60,322 nucleotides of DNA from an uncultured Bacteroidota bacterium. GTDB lineage: Bacteria > Bacteroidota > Bacteroidia > Bacteroidales > P3. This document shows, piece after piece, positions 53,309 to 60,322 of this stretch. The notes beneath the pieces were generated by a model. It saw only the letters and a program-made list of their open reading frames with translations, made no database searches and had not been told where the DNA came from. The DNA is taken from assembly GCA_902762805.1 (NCBI GenBank), contig CACWPQ010000017.1, positions 1 through 60,322 on the forward strand. Direction: 5' to 3'. The translations under genes and the position numbers were made by a program. Numbering within the stretch: position 1 is the stretch's first letter; the number at the start of each line of letters is the position of its first letter.

Positions 53309-56300
53309 TTACTGGGCGAGTTCTTTGACTTTTTCCTTCTTGGAGATCTCGTAGACCACGGCGCAAGCGATGCAGAGCGACGAGAAGACACCGACGAGGA
53401 CACCGACCAAGAGGGCGAAGATGAAGCCACGAATCACCTCACCGCCGAAGATGAACATCATGAGCAGGGTGACGAAGGTGGTGCCGGAGGTGTTGACGGT
53501 ACGAGCGAGGGTGGAGTTGATGGCGTCATTCATGTGGGTCATGAGGTCGCGCTTGGGATAGAGCTTGCGGTATTCGCGGACGCGGTCGAAGATAACCACG
53601 GTGGCGTTGATGGAGTAGCCGATGACGGTGAGCACGGCGGAGATGAAGTACTGGTCGACCTCGAGGTTGAAGGGGAGCAGACCATAGAGGAGAGAGAAGA
53701 TGCCGATGACGAGGATGGTGTCGTGGGTCAAGGCGGCGACGGAGCCGATGCCGAAGCGCCAGCTGCGGAAGCGGAGGCCGATGTAGACGAACATCACGAG
53801 CAGACCACCAATGACGGCCCAGATGGAGTGGATGAGGTTGTCGTGGGCGACGCCCTTGCCGAACTGGTCGGCCTGGATGATACCGAGGGGATTACTCTCG
53901 GCGGACTGGAACTCGGCCAGGGTGATGGGCTGGCTGAAGTGCTTGGCACTGCCGTTGTAGAGCTTCTCGACGATTTCGGACTTCACCTCGTCGCCGTCCT
54001 GGTCAATCTTGTACTTGGTGGTGACTTTGACCTGGTTGGAGGGGCCGTAGGTCTTGACCTCGGGGGCCTCGTCGAACTGCTTGGCGAGGTCGGAACGGAC
54101 GTCGAGGACGCTGACGGGCTGGTCGAAACGGACGACATAGGTGCGGCCGCCGGTGAAGTCGATACCGAAACTCAGGCCACGGATGGCGAAGCTGGCGATG
54201 CAAATCACGAGGGCGGCGCCGGCGATGATATAGAAGACCTTGCGTTTGCCAAGGAAATCGATCTTGGAATCGCGCAGGAAGTTCTCCGAGAAGGGGAAGG
54301 AGAAGTTCATGGTGCGCTTGTGCTCGAGGGCGGAGTCGATGAAGAGGCGGGTGATGAAGATGGAGGTGAAGAGGGAGGTGACGATACCGATGCAGAGGGT
54401 GACGGCGAAGCCCTGGACGGCGCCGGAGCCGAACATGATGAGCACGATGCCGAGGAGGAAGGTGGTCACCTGGCCGTCGATGATGGCGGAATAGGCGTTC
54501 TTGAAGCCGTTCTCGACGGCGTTGGAGATGCTGGCGCCGGCACGGAGTTCTTCTTTGACGCGCTCGTAGATGATAACGTTGCCGTCGACAGCCATGGCCA
54601 TGGTGAGCACAATACCGGCGATTCCGGGCAGGGTGAGCACGGAACCGATAGAGGCGAGGACACCTATAAGAAGGAATACATTAATAATAAGTGCGATGAC
54701 GGAGACCCAACCGGCGCGGTTGTAGAACACCACCATGTAGACGAGCACGATGACGAAGGCCAGGATGAACGACCAGAGGCCGTTGCGGATGGACTCCTGA
54801 CCGAGCGAGGGGCCGACGACGGCCTCGGAGACGATGTTGGCGGGGGCGGGGAGCTTACCGGACTTGAGGATGTTGGCGAGGTCCTTGGCCTCTTCGAGGG
54901 AGAAGTCGCCAGTGATGGAGGAGCGGCCGCCGGCGATTTCGCCGTTGACGACGGGGGCGGAGTAGACGAGGTCGTCGAGGACGATGGCGACGCACTTGCC
55001 GACGTTCTCGCCGGTGATGCGTTTCCATTCGCGCGCGCCCGTGCTATTCATTGTCATAGAGATCTCGCTCTTGCCGTTGGTGGAGAAGTCCTGACGTGCG
55101 TCGGAGATGCAGCTGCCGTCGAGCAGCGGGGAGCCGTCGCGGGTGGTGACCTTGATGGCATAGAGGGCGTAGATGTCGCCGCCCTGGAAGCGCTCGTCGG
55201 CTTTGGGCGACCAGAGGAACTTGACGGTGCGGGGGTCATAGACCTTTCTGGCGGCAGCCTGGTCGAGCATAGCGCTGATGGCGGCGCGGTCTTTCTCGCG
55301 AGCCAGACCGACGACGGGGCCGGGGGCGACCTGACCGTTAGCGTCGATGTAGGGCTGGAGGAGAGCGAAGAGGGGGTTGGCCTTGGCGGCATCGGCGTTG
55401 GCGGAGGCCGAGGCGGCGGAGGTGTTGTCGGCGGTGAGCTGGTCGAGCAGGCTGGTGCTGTCGGCGGCAGCGGCGGCGGTGTCGGCCTCGGTGGCAGTTT
55501 CGCCACCGGCGATGGAGGCGAGGTAGGAGTTAGCGGCGTCGAGGAAGCGGAAGGCCTCGGTGTTGTCGTAGGTCTGCCAGAACTCGAGCTGGGCGGTACC
55601 CTTGAGGAGCTTGCGGACGCGCTCGGGTTCCTTCACACCGGGGAGCTCGACGAGGATGCGCTCGGAGGCGGAGAGTTTCTGGATGGTGGGCTGAGCGACG
55701 CCGAACTTGTCGATACGCTTGCTGATGATTTGATAGGTGCGTTCGTAGGCTTCGGAGGCTTCGGCGCGGACCACCTTGATGACGTCTTCGTTGCGGTCGC
55801 CCATCTTGATTTTGTCGCGGAGGTCGCCGCCGATGAAGTAGGAGGAGAGGGAGACGTTGGGGTCGAGGGCTGTGATTTCGTCGTAGAAGAGGGTGACGAA
55901 GTCGCGGTTGGTGGTCACCTTCTGTTTGGCGAGGGCGTTATCAATAGCTTGGTTGAAGAGCTGGTCGGTGGTGTTGCCGGCGAGAGCGCGGACGACGTCG
56001 ACGGTGGAGACTTCGAGCATGACGTTCATACCGCCCTTGAGGTCGAGGCCGAGGTTGATTTCGCGGCCCTGGCACTGACGGTAGGTGTAGCCGAGGTAGA
56101 CCTTTTCGTTGGCCATGGAGTCGAGGTAGCGAGCCTCGCGGGCATTCTGGAGAGAGTCCTTGATGGCGAGGGCCAGGGCTTCGTTGGAGGTGCGGGCGGC
56201 AATCTGCTTCTGTACCTGCTCACTGTTGATGTAGTTTTTTGCTTCAGATTTGGCTCTGCCCTGAATGACGTTTGTCACAACCGTGAACGACAATTGGAAC

Positions 56301-56356
56301 AAACAAACCAGAGCGAAAGCCCAAGCTAGAAATTTGATAAGTCCTTTATTCTGCAT
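53309..56356 (-). CDS. secDF: Protein translocase subunits SecD-SecF, fused
   Basis: 1015 residues with two six-helix RND-like halves. The SecD part has a large periplasmic region after helix 1 and INLGLDLKGGMNVMLEVS, then FSLEEAKDLANILKSGKLPAP and VDGNVIIYERVKEELRAG in its membrane half. The SecF part starts near FLGKRKVFYI with FGIDFTGGRTYVV and INATVVIFDRVREYRK. It uses the proton gradient to complete Sec-dependent export. The fusion is common in Bacteroidetes. The SecD periplasmic region carries an Ala-rich insert around LLDQLTADNTSAASASANAD. Confidence 0.95.
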   Translation of the reverse strand: MQNKGLIKFLAWAFALVCLFQLSFTVVTNVIQGRAKSEAKNYINSEQVQKQIAARTSNEALALAIKDSLQNAREARYLDSMANEKVYLGYTYRQCQGREINLGLDLKGGMNVMLEVSTVDVVRALAGNTTDQLFNQAIDNALAKQKVTTNRDFVTLFYDEITALDPNVSLSSYFIGGDLRDKIKMGDRNEDVIKVVRAEASEAYERTYQIISKRIDKFGVAQPTIQKLSASERILVELPGVKEPERVRKLLKGTAQLEFWQTYDNTEAFRFLDAANSYLASIAGGETATEADTAAAAADSTSLLDQLTADNTSAASASANADAAKANPLFALLQPYIDANGQVAPGPVVGLAREKDRAAISAMLDQAAARKVYDPRTVKFLWSPKADERFQGGDIYALYAIKVTTRDGSPLLDGSCISDARQDFSTNGKSEISMTMNSTGAREWKRITGENVGKCVAIVLDDLVYSAPVVNGEIAGGRSSITGDFSLEEAKDLANILKSGKLPAPANIVSEAVVGPSLGQESIRNGLWSFILAFVIVLVYMVVFYNRAGWVSVIALIINVFLLIGVLASIGSVLTLPGIAGIVLTMAMAVDGNVIIYERVKEELRAGASISNAVENGFKNAYSAIIDGQVTTFLLGIVLIMFGSGAVQGFAVTLCIGIVTSLFTSIFITRLFIDSALEHKRTMNFSFPFSENFLRDSKIDFLGKRKVFYIIAGAALVICIASFAIRGLSFGIDFTGGRTYVVRFDQPVSVLDVRSDLAKQFDEAPEVKTYGPSNQVKVTTKYKIDQDGDEVKSEIVEKLYNGSAKHFSQPITLAEFQSAESNPLGIIQADQFGKGVAHDNLIHSIWAVIGGLLVMFVYIGLRFRSWRFGIGSVAALTHDTILVIGIFSLLYGLLPFNLEVDQYFISAVLTVIGYSINATVVIFDRVREYRKLYPKRDLMTHMNDAINSTLARTVNTSGTTFVTLLMMFIFGGEVIRGFIFALLVGVLVGVFSSLCIACAVVYEISKKEKVKELAQ

Positions 56357-56454
56357 ACTTTATCTATGATTTTTTGTTTTTTGTTTACACATTATTGAAC
56401 GTGCAAAAATAACAAAAATAATTGACATAGGAACAAAAATTAAAAAAAAAGATG

Positions 56455-56462
56455 TACTTTTG
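56455..56462 (+). promoter_or_regulatory. -7 element of radC
   Basis: TACTTTTG, 28 nt before the ATG at 56491; AT-rich DNA upstream, no -33 TTTG at the expected spacing. Confidence 0.45.
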
Positions 56463-56490
56463 CACCGAATTTCAAGATAGACAGCAAGAT

Positions 56491-57204
56491 ATGGACGAAA
56501 ATTTTTACCTTACAGTAAAGGAGTGGTCCAACGAGGACAAGCCACGCGAAAAGATGTTGGCCAAGGGCAAAAAGGAGCTCACGAATGCCGAACTGCTGGC
56601 CATCCTGCTGCGGAGCGGGGTGCGAGGCAAGGGTGCGGTGGACATGGCCAAGGAGGTGCTGCAGGTTGCCGGCGGGAGCCTGACGGAGCTTTCGCGGCTG
56701 GAATACAGCCAGTTGGGCAAAATCAAGGGAATGGGCGAGGCGAAGGCGACGACGCTGATGGCGGCACTGGAGCTGGGCTGGCGCATGCAGAGCGAAATCA
56801 ACAGTGCCAAAGAGCTGATACTCAAAGACAGCCACGACCTGTTCAACTACATGAAGCCACTGCTGGCCGACCTGGACCACGAGGAATTCTGGGCCGTATA
56901 CCTCAGCAATCGCAACAAAGTACTTGGACGACAGCGTATTACCACAGGCGGACTCACTGGCACCTACGTCGACACACGGGTGCTGTTCCGCGGTGCGTTG
57001 GAACACAAGGCCGTGGCAATCATGGTGGCACACAACCACCCGTCAGGGTTGCTCAAGCCCAGCACAGAAGACCGTCAGCTGACAAAGCAGATTGAACAGG
57101 GAGGCAAAGTGCTGCAAATAAAACTGAAAGAGCACATGATAATCGGCATAACATCCACTGGACAAGCCGATTACTATAGCTTCCAGGACAATGGATTGAT
57201 ATGA
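56491..57204 (+). CDS. radC: RadC/UPF0758 family JAMM-domain protein
   Basis: 237 residues from the ATG at 56491 (MDENFYLTVKEWSNED), just after the -7 element. N-terminal helix-hairpin-helix region (LTNAELLAILLRSGVRGKGA; KIKGMGEAKATTLMAALEL) and a C-terminal MPN/JAMM metal site with HNHPSG and a downstream Asp in STEDRQLT. The family was once linked to recombination repair; its true role is unknown. Convergent with folB, separated by 296 bp that contain intergenic repeat copy 4 and a long palindrome. Confidence 0.94.
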   Translation: MDENFYLTVKEWSNEDKPREKMLAKGKKELTNAELLAILLRSGVRGKGAVDMAKEVLQVAGGSLTELSRLEYSQLGKIKGMGEAKATTLMAALELGWRMQSEINSAKELILKDSHDLFNYMKPLLADLDHEEFWAVYLSNRNKVLGRQRITTGGLTGTYVDTRVLFRGALEHKAVAIMVAHNHPSGLLKPSTEDRQLTKQIEQGGKVLQIKLKEHMIIGITSTGQADYYSFQDNGLI

Positions 57205-57386
57205 GACAGGGTATTTAACACAAAAATTGTTAAATTAACATTTATTAGGAATTCTAGCGAACCTGCTGGGAAAGGGTTAATTTTTGTTAAAACAGGGAGG
57301 TTTGTCAAGATGCCACCTTGCAGCCACCTCACGTCCAGACAGTTACAAACAAAAACACTCGAAACCGTTGTCCAGTAAGGGTTTCA

Positions 57387-57450
57387 AGGGGAATGGTAGG
57401 GGAATGGTAGGGTAATAGTTCGGCAATCGTAATTGACGTATCCATATTTG
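57387..57450. repeat. Intergenic repeat, copy 4 of 4 (partial, diverged)
   Basis: AGGGGAATGGTAGGGGAATG, GTAGGGTAATAGTTCGGC, then a diverged end with GTATCC in place of the usual palindrome. Upstream TTAACATTTATTAGGAATTC (57235-57254) matches the DNA next to copy 3. Confidence 0.55.
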
Positions 57451-57494
57451 TTAATGGATGTTAAAGGAGGGGTGCGTTTAACATCCATTAACAA
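57448..57494. terminator. Long perfect palindrome between convergent radC and folB
   Basis: TTGTTAATGGATGTTAAA and TTTAACATCCATTAACAA form an 18-bp perfect stem with an 11-nt loop, followed by TATTTTC on the plus strand. It is AT-rich but very long, and lies directly at the folB stop; probably a bidirectional terminator. Confidence 0.65.
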
Positions 57495-57500
57495 TATTTT

Positions 57501-57857
57501 CTAGCGTGAGAGTTCGATTTGGACGCTGACGGACTCAAGCTGGCCGCCGAGGGGCGGGTTGAGCTTGTAGACTTTGACCGTAACAGACATGGTATCAGCG
57601 AACTGCGCCAGCACGGCCTCCCCTACCCTGCGGGCCACATGCTCGAGGAGGTGGCTCGGGGTGGCCATCTCGCGCTTGACGACCTGATAAACATCCAGAT
57701 ATGACACCGTATCTGCTATGTTATCAGACATTTCAGCGCGCGAAGTGTCGGTCGTGAAGGCGAGGTCGACACGGAAGTGTGTGCCGATGCGGCGCTCTTC
57801 GTCGAAACAGCCGTGGTGGCTGTAGAAGCGCATGTCGTTCAACTCGATGAGTGCCAT
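57501..57857 (-). CDS. folB: Dihydroneopterin aldolase
   Basis: 118 residues, full length. MALIELNDMRFYSHHGCFDE carries the family's start, followed by DTVSYLDVYQVVKREM and LLEHVARRVGEAVL with the catalytic Glu/His region; VKVYKLNPPLGGQLESVSV ends it. It converts dihydroneopterin to 6-hydroxymethyl-dihydropterin, the substrate of FolK (21339). The ATG shares one base with the pheS stop, so translation is coupled. Confidence 0.95.
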   Translation of the reverse strand: MALIELNDMRFYSHHGCFDEERRIGTHFRVDLAFTTDTSRAEMSDNIADTVSYLDVYQVVKREMATPSHLLEHVARRVGEAVLAQFADTMSVTVKVYKLNPPLGGQLESVSVQIELSR

Positions 57858-58909
57858 CAGATTATGTTGTCAAATTGGTGGAGGAAACGGAGGTCGTTTT
57901 CGAAGTAGAGGCGGAGGTCGCGGATCTGGTATTTGAGCATGGCCATGCGCTCGACGCCCATGCCGAGGGCGAAGCCCGTAAACTCCTTGCTATCAATGCC
58001 GCAGGCGTCGAGGACGTTGGGGTCGACCATGCCGCAGCCGAGGATTTCGAGCCAGCCGGTGCCCTTGCAGATGTTGCAGCCCTTGCCGCCGCAGATATTG
58101 CAGGAGATGTCCATCTCGGCGCTGGGTTCGGTGAAGGGGAAGTAGCTGGGTCTCAAGCGGATTTGCGTCTGCTCGCCGAACATTTCCTTGGCGAAATAGA
58201 GGAGCGTCTGCTTGAGGTCGGCGAAGGTGACGTGGCGGTCTACGTAGAGAGCCTCGACCTGATGGAAGATGCAGTGCGCGCGGGCGCTAATGGCCTCATT
58301 CCTAAACACTCGGCCTGGGGCGATGATGCGGATGGGTGGTTTGTGGGTCTCCATGACGCGCACCTGGACGGAGGAGGTGTGGGTGCGGAGGGCCACTTCG
58401 GGCTTACCTTCCTCTTTTTCAACGAAGAAGGTGTCCTGCATGTCGCGAGCGGGGTGGTCGTGGGGGAAGTTGAGGGCGGAGAAGAGGTGCCAGTCGTCCT
58501 CGATTTCGACCGACTCTTCAACAGTGAAGCCGATGCGTGCGAAGATGTCGGCGATTTCGTTCATGACGACGGAGAGGACGTGTCGGCTGCCGCGAGGGGC
58601 GAAGTCGGCGGGGAGGGTGAGGTCGTGGGACTCGCCGCTCTCCTCGCCCTGCTCGACGAAGTTCTTGAACTCCTCGACCTTGGCCATGGCGGCGTTTTTG
58701 AGTTGGTTGAGCATGACGCCCATGTCTTTTTTCTGGTCGCCCGGGAGGGATTTGAACTGTTCGAACAGTTCGGTCATAACTCCCTTGCGCCCAAGGAACT
58801 TGATGCGGAATTGTTCCACCTCGGCGGCGCGGTCCTTGAAGTCTTCGATGTGCGCCGCGCGTATCTCTTCTATATATTTAGCGATGAGCTCTTTCATACT
58901 GGGTAGCAA
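57857..58909 (-). CDS. pheS: Phenylalanyl-tRNA synthetase alpha subunit
   Basis: 350 residues of a class II synthetase. N-terminal coiled coil (MKELIAKYIEEIRAAHIEDF region), motif 2 around ARAHCIFHQVEALYVDRH, the GWLEILGCGMVDPNVL segment, and motif 3 in GFALGMGVERMAML. It charges tRNA-Phe together with PheT, which is not in this window, so the two subunits are encoded apart, as in many Bacteroidetes. It directly abuts the isomerase gene upstream. Confidence 0.96.
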   Translation of the reverse strand: MLPSMKELIAKYIEEIRAAHIEDFKDRAAEVEQFRIKFLGRKGVMTELFEQFKSLPGDQKKDMGVMLNQLKNAAMAKVEEFKNFVEQGEESGESHDLTLPADFAPRGSRHVLSVVMNEIADIFARIGFTVEESVEIEDDWHLFSALNFPHDHPARDMQDTFFVEKEEGKPEVALRTHTSSVQVRVMETHKPPIRIIAPGRVFRNEAISARAHCIFHQVEALYVDRHVTFADLKQTLLYFAKEMFGEQTQIRLRPSYFPFTEPSAEMDISCNICGGKGCNICKGTGWLEILGCGMVDPNVLDACGIDSKEFTGFALGMGVERMAMLKYQIRDLRLYFENDLRFLHQFDNII

Positions 58910-59593
58910 CTATTTGAGGATTTTAACGGAGATGATGCGGATGTCTTCCAAGGGGCGGTCGAACTTGTCGCGCGGGGCGGCGGCGATTTTGTCGACAACC
59001 TCCATGCCCTTGAGCACCTCGCCGAAGACGGTGTAGTCGCCGTCGAGGTGGGGCGTGCCGCCGACGGTGGTGTAGGCCTTGCGCTGCTCGGGGGAGAATT
59101 TCTTGCCGAAGCGCTGCTCCATCATATTGAGGTCGGCCTCGCTCCAGACCTGGCCCTGAGCGATATAGAACTGGCAGGAGGAGGACTCCTTGCGGGGGTT
59201 GACCTGGTCGCCCTGGCGAGCGGCGCAGAGAGCGCCGCGCTTGTGGAAGTGGTTGGGGAGGAACTCGGCGGGGATGGTGTAGCCGAGGGTGCCGTCGCCG
59301 AGCATGGTGCCGGGTTTGGCGTCCTTGGACTTGGGGTCGCCGGCCTGGACCATGAAGCGGTCGATCACGCGATGGAAAAGCAGTCCTTCGTAGACATTCT
59401 CATTGACCAATTTTATGAAATTATCCCTGTGGCGAGGGGTGTCGTTGTAGAGCAAAAGGGTGATATTGCCCATGGTGGTGCGCATTTCTACACGCACCCC
59501 TGATTCGCGCTCTTTAGTCTGATTAGCAATGCGTTGCGAGAACACAGAAACAGCCGTCAGCAAAAAAATTGCCAGAAAACTAAACTTTTTCAT
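58910..59593 (-). CDS. Exported cyclophilin-type peptidyl-prolyl isomerase
   Basis: 227 residues from the ATG at 59593 (MKKFSFLAIFLLTAVSVFSQ), which gives a good signal peptide; earlier in-frame starts would precede it with repeat-derived residues. The cyclophilin domain shows LFHRVIDRFMVQAGDP, SSSCQFYIAQG and GGTPHLDGDYTVFGEVLKGM. It should assist folding of exported proteins in the periplasm. One base separates it from pheS. Confidence 0.93.
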   Translation of the reverse strand: MKKFSFLAIFLLTAVSVFSQRIANQTKERESGVRVEMRTTMGNITLLLYNDTPRHRDNFIKLVNENVYEGLLFHRVIDRFMVQAGDPKSKDAKPGTMLGDGTLGYTIPAEFLPNHFHKRGALCAARQGDQVNPRKESSSCQFYIAQGQVWSEADLNMMEQRFGKKFSPEQRKAYTTVGGTPHLDGDYTVFGEVLKGMEVVDKIAAAPRDKFDRPLEDIRIISVKILK

Positions 59594-59634
59594 TTGTTGA
59601 TGCATAAAATTTACTAATTTTGCATGCAAAAATA
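59593..59634. promoter_or_regulatory. Divergent promoters of the isomerase and small lipoprotein genes
   Basis: Plus strand: TTTG (59593-59596), 18 nt, TAATTTTG (59615-59622). Minus strand: -7 TATTTTTG (59634-59627) with CTTG near -33 (59657-59654). The plus -33 overlaps the isomerase ATG. Confidence 0.5.
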
Positions 59635-59651
59635 AGAAGAAAATCAGACAT

Positions 59652-59751
59652 AACAAGCAAAAAAAAACAAGTACCATGAAGAAAAGGCACTTTATTCTAT
59701 GAACAAGCAAAAAAAAACAAGTACCATGAAGAAAAGGCACTTTATTCTATG
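59652..59751 (+). repeat. Perfect 50-bp tandem duplication at the start of the small lipoprotein gene
   Basis: 59652-59701 and 59702-59751 are identical; each unit begins AACAAGCAAAAAAAAACAAG and carries an ATG with the first eight codons (MKKRHFIL). In the first copy the frame ends at once (CTA TGA), making a nine-codon mini-ORF before the real start at 59726. No divergence suggests a recent event, or an assembly error. Confidence 0.9.
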
Positions 59752-60112
59752 CGCAACGCTGTTAATCAGCATGTTATCCGTTGCACTTTTTTCGGCCTGC
59801 GACCGTGACACAAACTGCTATCTGGATGTAAAAATCATCGACAGCAACACAAAAAATCCCATTCCGCTGGCCCATGTGGAAATCTATCAAGACGGTGGGA
59901 CGGTGCATGCCTATGGCATCACTGGCAATGACGGTGTATACTCGACCCACTTTCTTTCGCCCGCCATCGTAAGCATCCGCGCCAAACTGGACGTCTTCAA
60001 CGAAAACGGTGTCCGAGTGGGAGAACGCCGAGCCAACGGATCGGTGCGCCTCACCGAAGGCGAAACCAAGACCTCCACGCTCGCCATGACCGAGCAAATC
60101 TTCTTCAATTAA
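59726..60112 (+). CDS. Small lipoprotein with carboxypeptidase-regulatory-like domain
   Basis: 128 residues from the ATG at 59726. The signal sequence ends LSVALFSAC with Cys about 24 as the lipidation site. The rest is one beta-sandwich-like unit (CYLDVKIIDSNTKNPIPLAH, YGITGNDGVYSTHF, VSIRAKLDVF) resembling carboxypeptidase regulatory domains. No function is known. The 5' end lies in a perfect 50-bp duplication; starting at 59699 would add nine residues from the second repeat unit and is less likely. It precedes the DUF4301 gene by 25 bp. Confidence 0.8.
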   Translation: MKKRHFILCATLLISMLSVALFSACDRDTNCYLDVKIIDSNTKNPIPLAHVEIYQDGGTVHAYGITGNDGVYSTHFLSPAIVSIRAKLDVFNENGVRVGERRANGSVRLTEGETKTSTLAMTEQIFFN

Positions 60113-60137
60113 AAAACAGACGTAAGTATCATAGACC

Positions 60138-60322
60138 ATGGTATTTAAACCCACCGAGCAGGACCTCCTCCAACTACAACAACTGGGGCTCACCACCGAG
60201 CAGGTGCAGCACCAAATCGACAACTTCAAAGAGGGATTCCCCAAGAGTCACCTCGATGCGGCGGCCACGCCCGACAACGGCGGCATCATCTGCCTGGACG
60301 ACAAAGAGATAGCGCGCTACGA
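60138..60322 (+). CDS. DUF4301 domain protein (partial, runs off the window)
   Basis: The first 61 codons of a protein that begins MVFKPTEQDLLQLQQLGLTT and continues with DNFKEGFPKSHLDAAATPDNGGIICLD. This matches the start of DUF4301 proteins of Bacteroidetes (a Leu/Gln-rich helix, FKxGFP, then an AAT-P-GI strand). The function of the family is unknown. Only the N-terminus is in the window. Confidence 0.75.
   Translation, partial: MVFKPTEQDLLQLQQLGLTTEQVQHQIDNFKEGFPKSHLDAAATPDNGGIICLDDKEIARY

Overview
The window looks like a chromosomal segment of an uncultured member of the Bacteroidales. Four things point there. (1) There are type IX secretion cargo and PorV/PorQ-type proteins, and TonB-dependent receptors paired with lipoprotein or surface partners. 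(2) Promoters fit the Bacteroidetes consensus (-33 TTTG, about 19-20 nt, -7 TAnnTTTG), and start codons mostly lack Shine-Dalgarno sequences. (3) SecD and SecF are fused, and DAHP synthase is fused to chorismate mutase. (4) There is a radical SAM/lipoprotein pair of the kind known from Bacteroidetes. Core genes are GC-rich. Several accessory genes are clearly AT-richer.

Layout. 1-1088: IS30-family element. 1093-1827: pdxJ. 1997-12116: a defence-like accessory island between pdxJ and metK. It holds a DUF1016/YhcG-type nuclease, an AT-rich OLD-like ATPase plus TOPRIM-like protein pair, and a restriction-modification-like cassette (small methylase-fold protein, Eco57I-type N6-adenine methylase, T5orf172/GIY-YIG-helicase). 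The cassette is interrupted by REP-like palindromes, a RAYT transposase and a toxin-antitoxin-like pair. 12120-17115: metK, a radical SAM/lipoprotein operon with an extra 51-residue mini-lipoprotein, DAHP synthase-chorismate mutase, and rpmA/rplU. 17348-23446: DUF4249 lipoprotein with its TonB receptor, a second RAYT in inverted REP repeats, folK and glnA. 23730-30320: a 2196-residue T9SS cargo protein. 30564-35990: thioesterase, two-component system, tRNA-Gly, BI-1 protein, purM, a toxin-antitoxin pair and a ZIP transporter. 36404-42895: outer-membrane protein, pnp, tyrosine phosphatase, APH-like kinase, rpsO, HIT protein, greA. 42978-56356: PorV/PorQ-like protein, a 1655-residue surface protein, a TonB receptor, a small membrane protein and secDF. 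56491-60322: radC, folB, pheS, a peptidyl-prolyl isomerase, a small lipoprotein and the start of a DUF4301 protein.

The most unusual theme is the density of small repeats. At least four REP-like palindrome families are present, two of them framing RAYT genes in inverted orientation. Short dispersed repeats sit in frame inside conserved genes (folK, histidine kinase, response regulator, purM, radical SAM enzyme, restriction helicase). A roughly 85-bp intergenic element recurs four times, always just 3' of a minus-strand gene. A two-hairpin intergenic element occurs twice. In the island, two methylase genes are each followed by a second, diverged copy of their own last codons with REP DNA between the copies, which suggests insertions that leave the gene end intact. 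The island also has a leader of mutually exclusive hairpins just before the first methylase, resembling a transcription attenuator. No CRISPR array was seen. Assignments rest on reading motifs; no database search was possible.
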